This document shows, piece after piece, positions 1-8,288 of a DNA stretch of 64,000 bases (position 1 is the stretch's first letter; each line of letters begins with the position of its first letter). The notes beneath the pieces were generated by a model. That model saw only the letters and a program-made list of their open reading frames with translations, was not told the DNA's origin and did no database searches. The stretch spans positions 1-64,000 of the forward strand of contig JALHMH010000021.1 in assembly GCA_022844165.1 (NCBI GenBank). The letters run 5' to 3'. The stretch is from Lysobacterales bacterium (GTDB lineage Bacteria > Pseudomonadota > Gammaproteobacteria > Xanthomonadales > SZUA-5). The position numbers and the translations under genes were made by a program.

Positions 1-33
1 TTGAACGACCGGCGGCTGCGCCGCCGGGCCGGA
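1..33 (-). repeat. Family 1 repeat, module C
   Basis: The reverse complement of this segment matches 7202-7231 almost exactly, including the hairpin core in which GGCGGC and GCCGCC flank a short loop. Together with the module A copy at 124-200 it forms an inverted composite repeat at the left edge of the window. The bases between the two modules hold no convincing gene. Confidence 0.65.
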
Positions 34-123
34 CGACATAGCTCTTCTATGGCGACGAGAAGCAACGCTGCATGGGGTCGAAAGACGCGGAAATCGTTCA
101 AGGTCATTGCGGAACACCACACT

Positions 124-200
124 AGAGTCCTTGACAGAGCGGGATCTGGACAAATGAGTCTGTTTCTTCGAAGCGGCTTTGGCTGTTGAAGCCCCCTTGA
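124..200 (-). repeat. Family 1 repeat, module A
   Basis: Read on the minus strand, this copy begins with GGGGGCTTCAACAGCC, continues with AAAGCCGCTTCGAAGAAA and a GACTCATTTG block, and ends with GTCAAGGACTCT. The same order of blocks appears on the plus strand at 1093-1174 and 7275-7363. It starts two bases past the stop codon of the crotonase gene at 203, so it could act as a 3' hairpin for that transcript. Confidence 0.75.
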
Positions 201-202
201 AA

Positions 203-988
203 TCAGATCCAATTGGGCGCGCGCTTTTCGAGAAATGCGGTCAATCCCTCCTGACCTTCCAGCGAGACACGCAGGCGCGCAATCAACGCCGCGGTCTGCT
301 CGTCGAGTTTGCTTTGCGCCGTTTCGTCGCGACCAAAAATACCCTCGACCAAACGCTTGGCCACCAGTGTTGCGGTTGGGCCGGCCTTGAGCATGGCATC
401 CACCTCGCGCGCTACCGCAGCGTCCAAACCGTCAATCGCGACTACTTCGTGCAGCAAACCCATCGAGGATGCCGTCGCTGCGCTGAAGATTGCGCCAGAT
501 TGAAACCAACGGCGTGCGTGACGGGCGCCGATGGCCGCGACAACATACGGTGAGATCACCGCTGGGACCAAGCCCAGCTTGGTTTCCGTCAGCCCAAATT
601 TCGCCGATTCGATGCCGAACGCGACATCGCAGCAGGCGATCAAACCGACACCACCACCGAAGGCCGAACCCTGCACCCGCGCGATCGTTGGCTTTGGCAG
701 ATATGCAAGTGTGCGCATCAACTCGGCGAGCTTCAGCGCATCTGCACGATTCTCAGCCTCCGAATACGCTGCCATCGCACGCATCCAGTTTAGATCGGCA
801 CCAGCGGAAAACGACGCACCACTGGCACCGAGTACCACCAATCGGACTTCCGGATCGGCGCCAGCCCGCTTTAGCGCCTCGGTGAGTTCGGCAATCAGCG
901 CAGCATCGAACGCGTTATGCACCTCAGGGCGATTCATGGTCACAGTCGCAACCCGGCCACTCAGCTCAACTAGCACTCCATTCGACAT
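203..988 (-). CDS. liuC: Enoyl-CoA hydratase/isomerase family, methylglutaconyl-CoA hydratase type (LiuC-like)
   Basis: A 261-residue crotonase-fold protein. The oxyanion-hole block FSAGADLNWM (residues 60-69) and the segment AFGGGVGLIACCD (109-121) are typical of LiuC, which hydrates 3-methylglutaconyl-CoA in leucine breakdown. The first crotonase glutamate is replaced by glycine in GGGVGLI, as I recall for bacterial LiuC; the second survives in FGLTETKLGL (Glu135). I chose the ATG at 988 because AGGAG lies five bases upstream. A GTG six bases earlier overlaps that site. No other leucine-pathway gene is visible beside it, so the substrate is inferred from sequence alone. A general enoyl-CoA hydratase/isomerase is the alternative. 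Confidence 0.82.
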   Translation of the reverse strand: MSNGVLVELSGRVATVTMNRPEVHNAFDAALIAELTEALKRAGADPEVRLVVLGASGASFSAGADLNWMRAMAAYSEAENRADALKLAELMRTLAYLPKPTIARVQGSAFGGGVGLIACCDVAFGIESAKFGLTETKLGLVPAVISPYVVAAIGARHARRWFQSGAIFSAATASSMGLLHEVVAIDGLDAAVAREVDAMLKAGPTATLVAKRLVEGIFGRDETAQSKLDEQTAALIARLRVSLEGQEGLTAFLEKRAPNWI

Positions 989-998
989 TTGCACTCCT

Positions 999-1035
999 AG
1001 CGAGGCTTCGCCTCAGACCAACGAGCATTGCTGGC
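999..1035 (+). repeat. Family 1 repeat, module B
   Basis: It contains the short hairpin GAGGCTTCGCCTC followed by CAGACC and a GAGCATTGCTGGC block. Similar copies lie at 1174-1204, 7126-7159, 7364-7396, 34464-34500 and, inverted, 48244-48276. This copy sits directly upstream of the ribosome binding site of the gene ending at 203. Confidence 0.75.
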
Positions 1036-1092
1036 TTCGTTCGGCAGCGTACTTGCCACAACCCCCATTGAGCGCTGCGCGCTCAATCGCCT

Positions 1093-1204
1093 CCTTAATC
1101 TAAGGGGGCTTCAACAGCCAAAGCCGCTCCGAAGAAATTTGACTCAACTAATAAGATCCAGCTCCATCAAGGACCTTCGCCTCACACCGACGAGCATCGT
1201 GGGC
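1093..1204 (+). repeat. Family 1 repeat, modules A plus B
   Basis: Module A (1093-1174) opens with a small hairpin, CCTTA/TAAGG, running into GGGGGCTTCAACAGCC, and ends in TCAAGGAC. A diverged module B with CTTCGCCTC and GACGAGCATCGTGGGC follows at once. The A-then-B order is the same as at 7275-7396. The 249-base gap between the genes ending at 988 and 1238 is almost entirely filled by these modules. Confidence 0.72.
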
Positions 1205-1237
1205 TGCCCTCAAAGCCGCCTGTTAGAAAAAAGTCGC

Positions 1238-2038
1238 TCATCGCCAACGGCACAAAATTTCTTCGCGATCGAAGCCACGTTTGACCCAGTAGAACAAACC
1301 GACGACTGTCGCGGCAGCCATCAGACAGGCTCCCAGTAATGCCGGCAAGTACAACACCACGTATGGACCGATCAACGAAAAGACGATCATCAGTGCCGGC
1401 GTCAAAACCAGCGCTGTGATCTGATTGGCCGCTTGCGGATCCTGCATTCGCGCCGACACGCGCATGCACACCAACGCGGTAATGGCGCCGATCAACGGAC
1501 CCAACACCAACACTCCCAACCAATAAAACACGTCCGGCCAAATCAGCAGGCGGTGCGAGAGCCAAAAGCTCGACACCGAAACGATGGCGCCAAGCACCGC
1601 AGAGATCCAACTGATCGCGACCGCAGGCAAGAGCACTGCGAGCAGTTTGCCCACGAGGTAAACGTGCGTGTCGATCGGCGTGGACAGGACCGGCTCCAGC
1701 GAGCGTTGCTGTTTCTCGCCGACGATCGCATACGCGCCTGCGATCGATACCACAGCCAAAGGCAACAGCAGAAAATAACCGGCAGACATGCGCAAGAACA
1801 ATGTCGCAGCCGCCTCTTCAAGTTGGATGCCCGCAGCACTCGCCATCATGCGAATACCACCCAGCATGGCGCCGAGCCGCGTGCCACCGTCTTGAGACAA
1901 CGCTTTAGCGCTTGCCGCGACCAAAATCGCTGGCAGAGCCGCTCCGATGATCGGCATCAGTGCGTACACCGGCCACAACATTCGGTTTTGTCTTTGGTCC
2001 TTGTATTCCCGCCAGAGAATGACGCCGATTTCTCTCAT
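1238..2038 (-). CDS. ABC-2 type transporter permease
   Basis: A 266-residue integral membrane protein with about six hydrophobic segments. The N-terminus, MREIGVILWREYKDQRQNR, is the cytoplasmic amphipathic start usual in ABC-2 and NatB-type permeases. A hydrophilic loop reading GEKQQRSLEPVLSTPI follows the third segment; the EKxxxTLE-like motif at this point is characteristic of the family. Its start codon overlaps the stop of the upstream ATPase gene by four bases, so the two are translationally coupled and form one exporter. The exported substrate cannot be read from the sequence. Confidence 0.85.
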   Translation of the reverse strand: MREIGVILWREYKDQRQNRMLWPVYALMPIIGAALPAILVAASAKALSQDGGTRLGAMLGGIRMMASAAGIQLEEAAATLFLRMSAGYFLLLPLAVVSIAGAYAIVGEKQQRSLEPVLSTPIDTHVYLVGKLLAVLLPAVAISWISAVLGAIVSVSSFWLSHRLLIWPDVFYWLGVLVLGPLIGAITALVCMRVSARMQDPQAANQITALVLTPALMIVFSLIGPYVVLYLPALLGACLMAAATVVGLFYWVKRGFDREEILCRWR

Positions 2039-2919
2039 CGATCCCCCACGAGTTCTAAATAGCGTTGCCGAAGCGAGCGGCGTTGCTGGGTCACACTGCG
2101 GATATCCGCGCCAGCTGCGATCAGGCGTCGCACCAGTTCGGGAATCGATTCTGCCGCTGCCGCGAACGTATAGCGAGTCGCATCAACACTCTGTGTCGTC
2201 AGACCTTCGGGCATAGCATTAATTTGCATGTCGACAATGACTGTATCGGCAACCTCGCAAAAATCGCTCAGCGCCCCGGCGAATCTGACGCTGCGATCAA
2301 GAATCAGCACCTGATCAGCCAGTGCTTCGACTTCTTCCAGCGAATGCGTGCACAGCACCAACGATGTGCCCTTTGCCTTGAGCTCGCGAATGAGCGCATG
2401 GACCGCCGCCGTTGCCTGCGGATCCAGGCCGGCCGATGGTTCATCGAGCAGCACCAGCTGCGGCTCATGGATCAGCGCGCGAGCGATCGACAGTCGCTGT
2501 TTCATGCCCTTCGAATAGGTGCTGACGCGATCCTCCCCGCGTGCCGCAAGGCCGAAACGCTGGAGTGCCGAATCGACGCGTAAACTTGCATCCTTAAGCC
2601 GATGCAGGCCTGCGTAAAAGAGCAAGTTGTCCCGCGCGCTCAGTCGCTCGTAGAAACCCGGCACTTCAGGCACATTGCCGCAACGCGCGCGGATCGCTCG
2701 ATTCGCCGCATCGCTTTGCCCGAGCGTTTGGCCGCACACCATGGCGCTGCCGCTGCTCGGCGCAATCAATCCCCCGAGCATTCGCAGCGTGGTGGTCTTT
2801 CCTGCCCCGTTTGGCCCTAACAAGCCAACCACTTGTCCTTCCGCCAATGAAAAGGACAAGTTCTCCACAGCGACGCGATCGCCGAAGCGTCTGGTCAGAC
2901 TTTGAGTTTCGATCATCAT
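2035..2919 (-). CDS. ABC transporter ATP-binding protein (ABC-2/CcmA type)
   Basis: A 294-residue ATPase. Walker A GPNGAGKTT lies at 35-43, the signature YSKGMKQR at 135-142, Walker B LVLLDE at 155-160 and the switch histidine in CTHS at 192. The extra 70-80 residues after the nucleotide-binding domain are common in drug, sodium and lipid export ATPases of the CcmA/NatA group. The gene is coupled on both sides: its ATG overlaps the stop of the crotonase gene upstream, and its stop overlaps the permease start. The complete exporter is this protein plus the permease at 1238-2038. Its link to acyl-CoA metabolism is only positional. Confidence 0.9.
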   Translation of the reverse strand: MMIETQSLTRRFGDRVAVENLSFSLAEGQVVGLLGPNGAGKTTTLRMLGGLIAPSSGSAMVCGQTLGQSDAANRAIRARCGNVPEVPGFYERLSARDNLLFYAGLHRLKDASLRVDSALQRFGLAARGEDRVSTYSKGMKQRLSIARALIHEPQLVLLDEPSAGLDPQATAAVHALIRELKAKGTSLVLCTHSLEEVEALADQVLILDRSVRFAGALSDFCEVADTVIVDMQINAMPEGLTTQSVDATRYTFAAAAESIPELVRRLIAAGADIRSVTQQRRSLRQRYLELVGDR

Positions 2920-3698
2920 CGTCCGACGAATTGCGCTTTGCGCTTTTCGACAAACGCGCGAGTGCCCTCGCGCATGTCCTCGGTCGCGGTGGTGACGGCG
3001 AAGGCCTGGGTCTCGAACACCAGCCCCTGATCGAGCGCCATATCGCCACCGTGAATCACCGCATCCAGAATGCCGCGCATCGCGTGCGGCGCCGATGACG
3101 CCAACTGCTGAGCCATCGCCTCAACCGCAGCGTCCAGTTCGGCCTCGGGCACGACCCGATTGACGATGCCGAGCTGATAAGCACGCTCTGCGCTGATTGG
3201 AGCGCCAAGCAAGCACAACTCCAAGGCAGCGGAGCGCGAACATAGGCGCGTCAAACGCTGCGTTCCACCAAACCCAGGAACAATGCCCAGGTTGATTTCA
3301 GGCTGCCCCATCTTCACCGTGTCCGCGGCAATCCGCAGATGACAGCTCATGGCCAACTCCATACCACCGCCCAGGGTGAACCCGTTGAGTCTGGCGATCA
3401 CCGGTTTTCCCAGCGTTTCGACGCCGCGCATCATGCGCTGACCGGCCTGCGAAAAATCGCGTGCTTGTACGCTCGAGAGCGCCGTCAGTTCGGCGATATC
3501 CGCGCCCGCGACGAATGCTTTCGCGCCCGCGCCCGTGAGCACGATGACCCGCACTGCCTGATCGTACCGAGCCGCGCGAAAAGCCGTATCCAGTTCCAGG
3601 ATCGTCGCGTGATTGAGCGCATTGAGCTTGTCGGGACGGTTGATGGTGATGGTGCGAACTGCGCCGTGATCGGATATCAGCAGATTTTCGATTGACAT
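2916..3698 (-). CDS. Enoyl-CoA hydratase (crotonase family)
   Basis: A 260-residue crotonase with both classic catalytic glutamates: Glu114 in LGGGMELAMSCHLR and Glu134 in GQPEINLGIVPGFGGTQRL. The oxyanion block AFVAGADI lies at 61-68. This pattern fits hydration of short-chain 2-enoyl-CoA to 3-hydroxyacyl-CoA in beta-oxidation. The ATG at 3698 has GGGGA upstream. It is the first gene of a cluster that continues into the ABC exporter with a four-base overlap. Unlike the crotonase at 203-988, nothing in its active site departs from the usual family pattern. Confidence 0.88.
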   Translation of the reverse strand: MSIENLLISDHGAVRTITINRPDKLNALNHATILELDTAFRAARYDQAVRVIVLTGAGAKAFVAGADIAELTALSSVQARDFSQAGQRMMRGVETLGKPVIARLNGFTLGGGMELAMSCHLRIAADTVKMGQPEINLGIVPGFGGTQRLTRLCSRSAALELCLLGAPISAERAYQLGIVNRVVPEAELDAAVEAMAQQLASSAPHAMRGILDAVIHGGDMALDQGLVFETQAFAVTTATEDMREGTRAFVEKRKAQFVGR

Positions 3699-3877
3699 GA
3701 ATGTCCCCAGGTCTCATGGACCGAATCAAAGATCGGAGGATAACGCGGCGGATTGGTTGCGGGTGAGGTTCGAAAGCCCGAAGGGTTGGATTAGCCCAGC
3801 GGCTGACAACCTGCAACCACAACAAGCCTGTTACACTTCCCTACCTTGCCCGCCGAAGGGCGCCTTTCCTGCGGTAG

Positions 3878-4729
3878 ATGAACGACGATATTCCCAGTAC
3901 CAGCGGTTCCGCACCGCGAAGCTGGCTCGAACGACTTGGACAAGCGTTCGCTGGCGAGCCTCGGAACCGAGAAGATTTGATCGAAGAGCTGCGGCATGCC
4001 AGAGAGAATGGCCTGGTCGACGGCGACACTTTGGTGATGCTCGAAGGCGCGCTCAGCGTCTCCGACAAACAAGTAGCCGATGTGATGGTGCCACGTGCCC
4101 AAGTGGTATGGATATCCATCGACGCCTCTTTGCAAGAAGTGCTGCGCGTGGTGACCACCAGTGGTCACTCGCGGTTTCCCGTGCACGGCGAAAATGAGGA
4201 CGATGTTTTAGGCCTGCTGCTGGCCAAGGACTTGCTTCGTCACTTCGCGAACGGTGCCGAACACTTCGAATTGCGCCGGATTCTTCGGCCGTTAACACTC
4301 ATACCGGAATCCAAGAAGCTCAATTTATTGCTGAAGGAGTTCCGGGTCGCGCGCACACATATGGCGGTGGTGGTCGATGAGTACGGCGGTGTGGCCGGGC
4401 TGATTACGATCGAAGATGTGCTCGAGGAGATCGTCGGCGAAATCGACGACGAGCACGATGCCGAGGACAAGCCCGAGGTGCAGATTCTGGCGCAGGGAGA
4501 TGGTCTCTACCTGGTTCAAGCCCTGACACCCATTGATGATTTCAACCTGCACTTTCGCACTCGGCTCGAGTCTGAGACCTCCGACACCATTGGTGGTTTG
4601 GTTGTCGAAGAGCTGGGCCATCTGCCGGAACTTGGCGATAGCGTAGAGATCGCCGGTTTGATGTTTGAGGTCGCGAAAGCGGATGCGCGTCGTGTGCACC
4701 AGCTGCGTGTTCGGCCAGGAATCATCTGA
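3878..4729 (+). CDS. corC: CorC/HlyC family CBS-domain protein
   Basis: A 283-residue soluble protein of the CorC family. A short N-terminal segment is followed by two CBS domains (about 66-125 and 131-190; the first begins with ADVMVPRAQVV) and a C-terminal CorC_HlyC domain from about 200. Family members are linked to magnesium and cobalt efflux and membrane protection, and the CBS pair binds adenine nucleotides. There is no DUF21 transmembrane region, which matches the short CorC form rather than full-length CNNM/YtfL-like proteins. The stop codon TGA is immediately followed by the ATG of the DUF4105 gene, so the two are probably co-transcribed. Confidence 0.88.
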   Translation: MNDDIPSTSGSAPRSWLERLGQAFAGEPRNREDLIEELRHARENGLVDGDTLVMLEGALSVSDKQVADVMVPRAQVVWISIDASLQEVLRVVTTSGHSRFPVHGENEDDVLGLLLAKDLLRHFANGAEHFELRRILRPLTLIPESKKLNLLLKEFRVARTHMAVVVDEYGGVAGLITIEDVLEEIVGEIDDEHDAEDKPEVQILAQGDGLYLVQALTPIDDFNLHFRTRLESETSDTIGGLVVEELGHLPELGDSVEIAGLMFEVAKADARRVHQLRVRPGII

Positions 4730-5950
4730 ATGTCGCGTTGGATGCGGTTGATCGGCGCGCTTGCTTTGTTGGCGCTGAGCACGGTTGCGGCTGCCAAGGA
4801 AGTCTGGCTCGCGACCATCGAACCCGGCGAGTTGTATTGGCAGCGGTTTGGCCACAACGCGCTGATCGTGCGCGACGGCGATTACAACGTGAGTTACAAC
4901 TTCGGCTACTTCGACTTTGCGCAGCAGGATTTTTTGCTACGTTTCATGCGCGGGCGAATGTTGTACCAGGCCATTGCGTTCGACGCCGATGCGGATATTC
5001 GCGGGTACCTGGAAGAAGGCAGGCGCGTCTGGATGCAGCGCCTGAATCTGTCGACCGCGCAAATCGCAATATTGGAAGATCACCTGCGCTGGCACGTCGC
5101 GCCGGCGAATCGCGACTATCGATACGACTACTACAACAGCAACTGCTCCACCAAGATCCGCGATGCCATCGATCTGGCGCTGGGCGGCAAGTTCAAAGCT
5201 GCACATGAGCATCGCTCCCACGGCGAGACGTATCGGCGCTTTACGCGCGCTTACGCCGGCCCCGTGCCCTGGTTGTATCTGGGCACCGACTTGCTGCTGG
5301 GCCAGCCGGTCGATCGCCCGCTGTCGCTTTGGGACGAGATGTTCATCCCGGGCGAAGTGAAGCGCCGTTTGCGCGATATGAGTGTGGATGGTGCGCCGTT
5401 GGTGGCGGAAGAACACGTACTGCCAGCGGATGCCGATGACGCCGACGTATGGCCCGAAGTCAGCGATCACCGCCCGGTGTTTGCGGCCATAGGGCTGATG
5501 TTGGCGGCATTGGTCGTGTTGAGCGTTCGCAGCAGATCACAAGTCCGCGAACAGGCCAAAGCGCTGGGACATCCGCGAACATTCGGGCTGCTGCTGCTCC
5601 TGACAGCATCCACCTTGGCATTTGCCGGTACGGTGATGGCGGCATTGTGGTTCGCGACCGATCACGGATCGGCCTGGCGCAACGAGAACCTGTTCCTTTT
5701 TTCGCCGATCTGGTGGCTTGCCCTGCCCGCCTCCGCCACGTTGATCTGGCAAGGTGTTCTGAGTCATCGGCACCTGCGCCTGCTGCAATTCGTGACCACA
5801 GTTGCTCTGCTCAGCGTCGCGCTGGGCGCATTCTTGAAGATCTTTAGAAGCTTCGATCAGAGCAACATTGAATGGTTGTTGTTGATTTGGCCTGTGGTGT
5901 TGGCGATGGCCTGGGCCAGCCGACGCGACCTTGAGCGCCGTTCAAACTGA
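4730..5950 (+). CDS. Lnb N-terminal periplasmic domain (DUF4105) membrane protein
   Basis: A 406-residue protein with a signal peptide ending near residue 22 (TVAAAKE). The periplasmic DUF4105 domain follows (about 23-210) and carries the family blocks RFGHNALIV, SYNFGYFDF and YNSNCSTKIRDAID. About five hydrophobic segments occupy the C-terminal half (roughly 245-400). The conserved histidine and cysteine suggest an enzyme-like site, but no reaction is established that I know of. Its ATG abuts the stop codon of corC, and release factor 1 follows 80 bases later. I do not assign a specific function. Confidence 0.8.
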   Translation: MSRWMRLIGALALLALSTVAAAKEVWLATIEPGELYWQRFGHNALIVRDGDYNVSYNFGYFDFAQQDFLLRFMRGRMLYQAIAFDADADIRGYLEEGRRVWMQRLNLSTAQIAILEDHLRWHVAPANRDYRYDYYNSNCSTKIRDAIDLALGGKFKAAHEHRSHGETYRRFTRAYAGPVPWLYLGTDLLLGQPVDRPLSLWDEMFIPGEVKRRLRDMSVDGAPLVAEEHVLPADADDADVWPEVSDHRPVFAAIGLMLAALVVLSVRSRSQVREQAKALGHPRTFGLLLLLTASTLAFAGTVMAALWFATDHGSAWRNENLFLFSPIWWLALPASATLIWQGVLSHRHLRLLQFVTTVALLSVALGAFLKIFRSFDQSNIEWLLLIWPVVLAMAWASRRDLERRSN

Positions 5951-6030
5951 CGGCTCAATGACAGGACGAGGAGCGAAGTTCGTCGCACGGCTTGCATCGT
6001 TGCACCCGATGCACGCAGCATCCGCTCGCC

Positions 6031-7116
6031 ATGAATGAACGTATTCGACAGAAGCTCGACGCGATGATCGAGCGCCGACAGGAAGTGGAACTCCTGCTCG
6101 CCGAAAGTCAGACGCAAACCGATCCCAATCGGTTTCGCGAGTTGTCGCGCGAATATGCGCAGCTCGATTCGCTGGCGCAGGAATATGCCGATTTCCAGCG
6201 CATGGAACGGGACCTGGCCGACAACGAGTCGCTGCTCGAAACCGAATCAGGCGAACTGAAGGACATGGCACGCCTGGAAGTGGCACAACTGCGCGAACAG
6301 ATCGAAGCGGCTTCGCAGCAACTGGCGCTGGGTCTGGTGCCACCCGACGCGCGCGACGACAAGAACATCTACCTGGAAGTGCGCGCCGGCACCGGCGGCG
6401 ATGAAGCGGCGATCTTTGCGGGCGATCTGTTTCGCATGTACACGCGATACGCAGAACGCCGCGGCTGGCGAGTGGAAATTCTCAGCCACAGCGAAGGCGA
6501 ACACGGCGGTTTTCGCGAGGTCATCGCGAGAGTCGAGGGCGCAGGCGCCTATTCGCGGCTGAAGTTCGAATCCGGCACACACCGCGTGCAACGTGTGCCT
6601 GAAACCGAAGCGCAAGGACGTATCCACACCTCGGCGTGTACGGTCGCGATTTTGCCCGAGTTGGACGAAGTCGACACCGCGCCGCTGAACCCGGCAGAAC
6701 TGAAAGTCGACACCTTTCGCGCGTCCGGTGCGGGCGGCCAGCACGTCAACAAGACCGATTCGGCGATCCGCATCACGCACTTGCCCAGCGGCATCGTTGT
6801 CGAATGCCAGGACGAGCGCTCGCAGCACAAGAACCGCGCGCGAGCGATGAGTCTGCTGCAGGCGAAATTGATCGACATAGAACGCAGCAAACAGGCCGAC
6901 GCTCAGTCGCAAGAACGAAAATTGCAGGTCGGCAGCGGCGATCGCAGCCAGCGCATTCGCACATATAACTTTCCGCAAGGTCGATTGACCGATCACCGCA
7001 TCAATTTGACGCTCTATCAGCTCGAAGACATCGTCGCCGGCAACCTCGATTCGGTGCTCGATCCATTGCAGCAAGAAGCTCGCGCTGAAGCCTTGGAAGC
7101 GTTGTTGGGTCGATAA
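6031..7116 (+). CDS. prfA: Peptide chain release factor 1
   Basis: A 361-residue class I release factor that recognises UAA and UAG stop codons. The GGQ motif that reaches the peptidyl-transferase centre lies in [19 protein letters not shown]. The block [15 protein letters not shown] is typical of RF1 rather than RF2, and no programmed frameshift is present, which also argues against RF2. I took the ATG at 6031, giving [10 protein letters not shown] and the normal family length; an in-frame TTG at 5992 would add 13 residues with no family match. The usual hemA and prmC neighbours are absent here. Confidence 0.95.
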   Translation: MNERIRQKLDAMIERRQEVELLLAESQTQTDPNRFRELSREYAQLDSLAQEYADFQRMERDLADNESLLETESGELKDMARLEVAQLREQIEAASQQLALGLVPPDARDDKNIYLEVRAGTGGDEAAIFAGDLFRMYTRYAERRGWRVEILSHSEGEHGGFREVIARVEGAGAYSRLKFESGTHRVQRVPETEAQGRIHTSACTVAILPELDEVDTAPLNPAELKVDTFRASGAGGQHVNKTDSAIRITHLPSGIVVECQDERSQHKNRARAMSLLQAKLIDIERSKQADAQSQERKLQVGSGDRSQRIRTYNFPQGRLTDHRINLTLYQLEDIVAGNLDSVLDPLQQEARAEALEALLGR

Positions 7117-7554
7117 CCGACTCACGGGGCTTCGCCTCAGACCGACGAGCATTGCTGGCATTGTCCGACAGCGTACTCGCCACAACCCCGCGCTCCGCAT
7201 TTCCGGCCCGGCGGCAAAGCCGCCGGTCGTTCGGATCGGCGCACGCCTATCGGCGTGTAAGCGCCGGTCCTCACCCCCCTTGACACAAGGGGGCTTCAAA
7301 AGCCAAAGCCGCTTCGTAGAAAATTTGACTCATTTGTCGAGAGGAGTCTGCGTCAAGGACTCTAGGCTTCGCCTCAGGCCGCCGAGCATGGTTGGCCTTG
7401 ACTCAATTGAGTCTGCGAGTGCCAAAATTGCTCCGAGAACTTTGACTCAGATGCCAAGAACCGGTTCCGTCAGGTACTTCAGCCTGTCGCTGGTTGACAT
7501 TTGGCTGTTGAAATTCGACGCTTCGCGCTTCCAGGTTGAAGCGGAGAAGGCGTG
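7117..7554. other. Repeat-filled intergenic region without a gene
   Basis: This gap of more than 400 bases holds family 1 modules in the order B (7126-7159), C (7202-7231), A (7275-7363) and B (7364-7396). A degraded piece of module A follows at about 7410-7451. No open frame here has family resemblance. The promoter of the downstream cytochrome gene must lie in the last 100 bases, where I see no clear consensus. Confidence 0.7.
7126..7451 (+). repeat. Composite family 1 repeat array (B-C-A-B, partial A)
   Basis: This is the fullest copy in the window. Module A starts with a perfect hairpin in which CCCCCTTG (7275-7282) pairs with CAAGGGGG (7286-7293) across a three-base loop. Module C holds GGCGGCAAAGCCGCC. 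Both B modules contain a GGCTTCGCCTCAG core. The partial A near 7410 keeps GCCAAAATTGCTCCGAGAA and TTTGACTCAG. The array lies just past the stop codon of prfA. Confidence 0.75.
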
Positions 7555-8214
7555 ATGTCCCAAGGCATTCGTGTATGGGATTGGCCCGTCAGGTTGACCC
7601 ACTGGGGCTTGGTTGTTTGTATTGCCGGGCTTTATGCCACCGGTGAATACGGCTGGCTGACGATGGATTGGCACTTTCGTTTTGGATACGCCGCTTTGAC
7701 GATTGTGTTGTTTCGCATCGTCTGGGGTTTTGTGGGCAGCGAGCACGCGCGATTCGCGGACTTTGTGCGCGGCCCTCGCGCTGTCATTGAATACATCCGG
7801 AGCTTAACCGCCCCGGCCAAATCACCGAGCACAGGCCACAGCGCTCTTGGCGGAATCGCAGTGCTTGCACTGCTTGGGCTGACGCTGGTGCAGGCAGGCA
7901 CCGGGCTCTTCAGCAACGATCAGGTATCCGCGTTCGGGCCGCTATCGGAGCGCGTCAGCATGAGTCTGTCGGACGACATGACCGACTGGCACGAACTCGG
8001 GCAACAGCTGCTGTTGATCCTGATCGGAATCCATGTGATTGCTGTGCTGGCGTATCTTTTCTTCAAACGCGAGAACTTGATTGCACCCATGTTCCATGGA
8101 CGCAAAAGCGTACCAGGGCGCGATGCGCAATGGCGTTCGAATGTACTTGCGCTGGTCCTGTTCGGTCTTTGCGCCGGGGGCGTCTGGGGAATCACGGCAT
8201 TCGGACCGCCGTGA
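7555..8214 (+). CDS. Cytochrome b (b561/hydrogenase cytochrome b superfamily)
   Basis: A 219-residue membrane protein with four or five transmembrane segments. It begins VWDWPVRLTHWGLVVCI, the classic first helix of the NiFe-hydrogenase/cytochrome b561 group with a haem-ligand histidine. Further histidines occur in WHFRFGYAAL, in the middle (GHSALGG, WHELGQQ) and in the last core helix (LIGIHVIAVL). Such proteins pass electrons between the quinone pool and a partner, often a soluble c-type cytochrome. The ATG at 7555 is preferred because GGAGAAGG is well spaced for it; a GTG three bases earlier is too close. No partner gene is adjacent, so its electron donor is unknown. Confidence 0.8.
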   Translation: MSQGIRVWDWPVRLTHWGLVVCIAGLYATGEYGWLTMDWHFRFGYAALTIVLFRIVWGFVGSEHARFADFVRGPRAVIEYIRSLTAPAKSPSTGHSALGGIAVLALLGLTLVQAGTGLFSNDQVSAFGPLSERVSMSLSDDMTDWHELGQQLLLILIGIHVIAVLAYLFFKRENLIAPMFHGRKSVPGRDAQWRSNVLALVLFGLCAGGVWGITAFGPP

Positions 8215-8288
8215 GATCTGGCGGTGGATGCCAGGTTCCCGCAAAAGCGCTGCCAGCATTCCGTGCCGTAGTCGCGGCGCATTCTGGG

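Noticed and set aside
1..189. A 62-codon frame at the left edge
   Set aside because: It is made almost entirely of family 1 repeat modules and has no recognisable protein.
6247..7299. A 350-codon open frame on the minus strand, opposite prfA
   Set aside because: It lies wholly antisense to a well-supported gene, shows no domain resemblance, and is of a kind common in GC-rich DNA.
7126..7451. Repeat array as a CRISPR
   Set aside because: Modules differ in length and order, spacers are not regular, and no cas gene is present.
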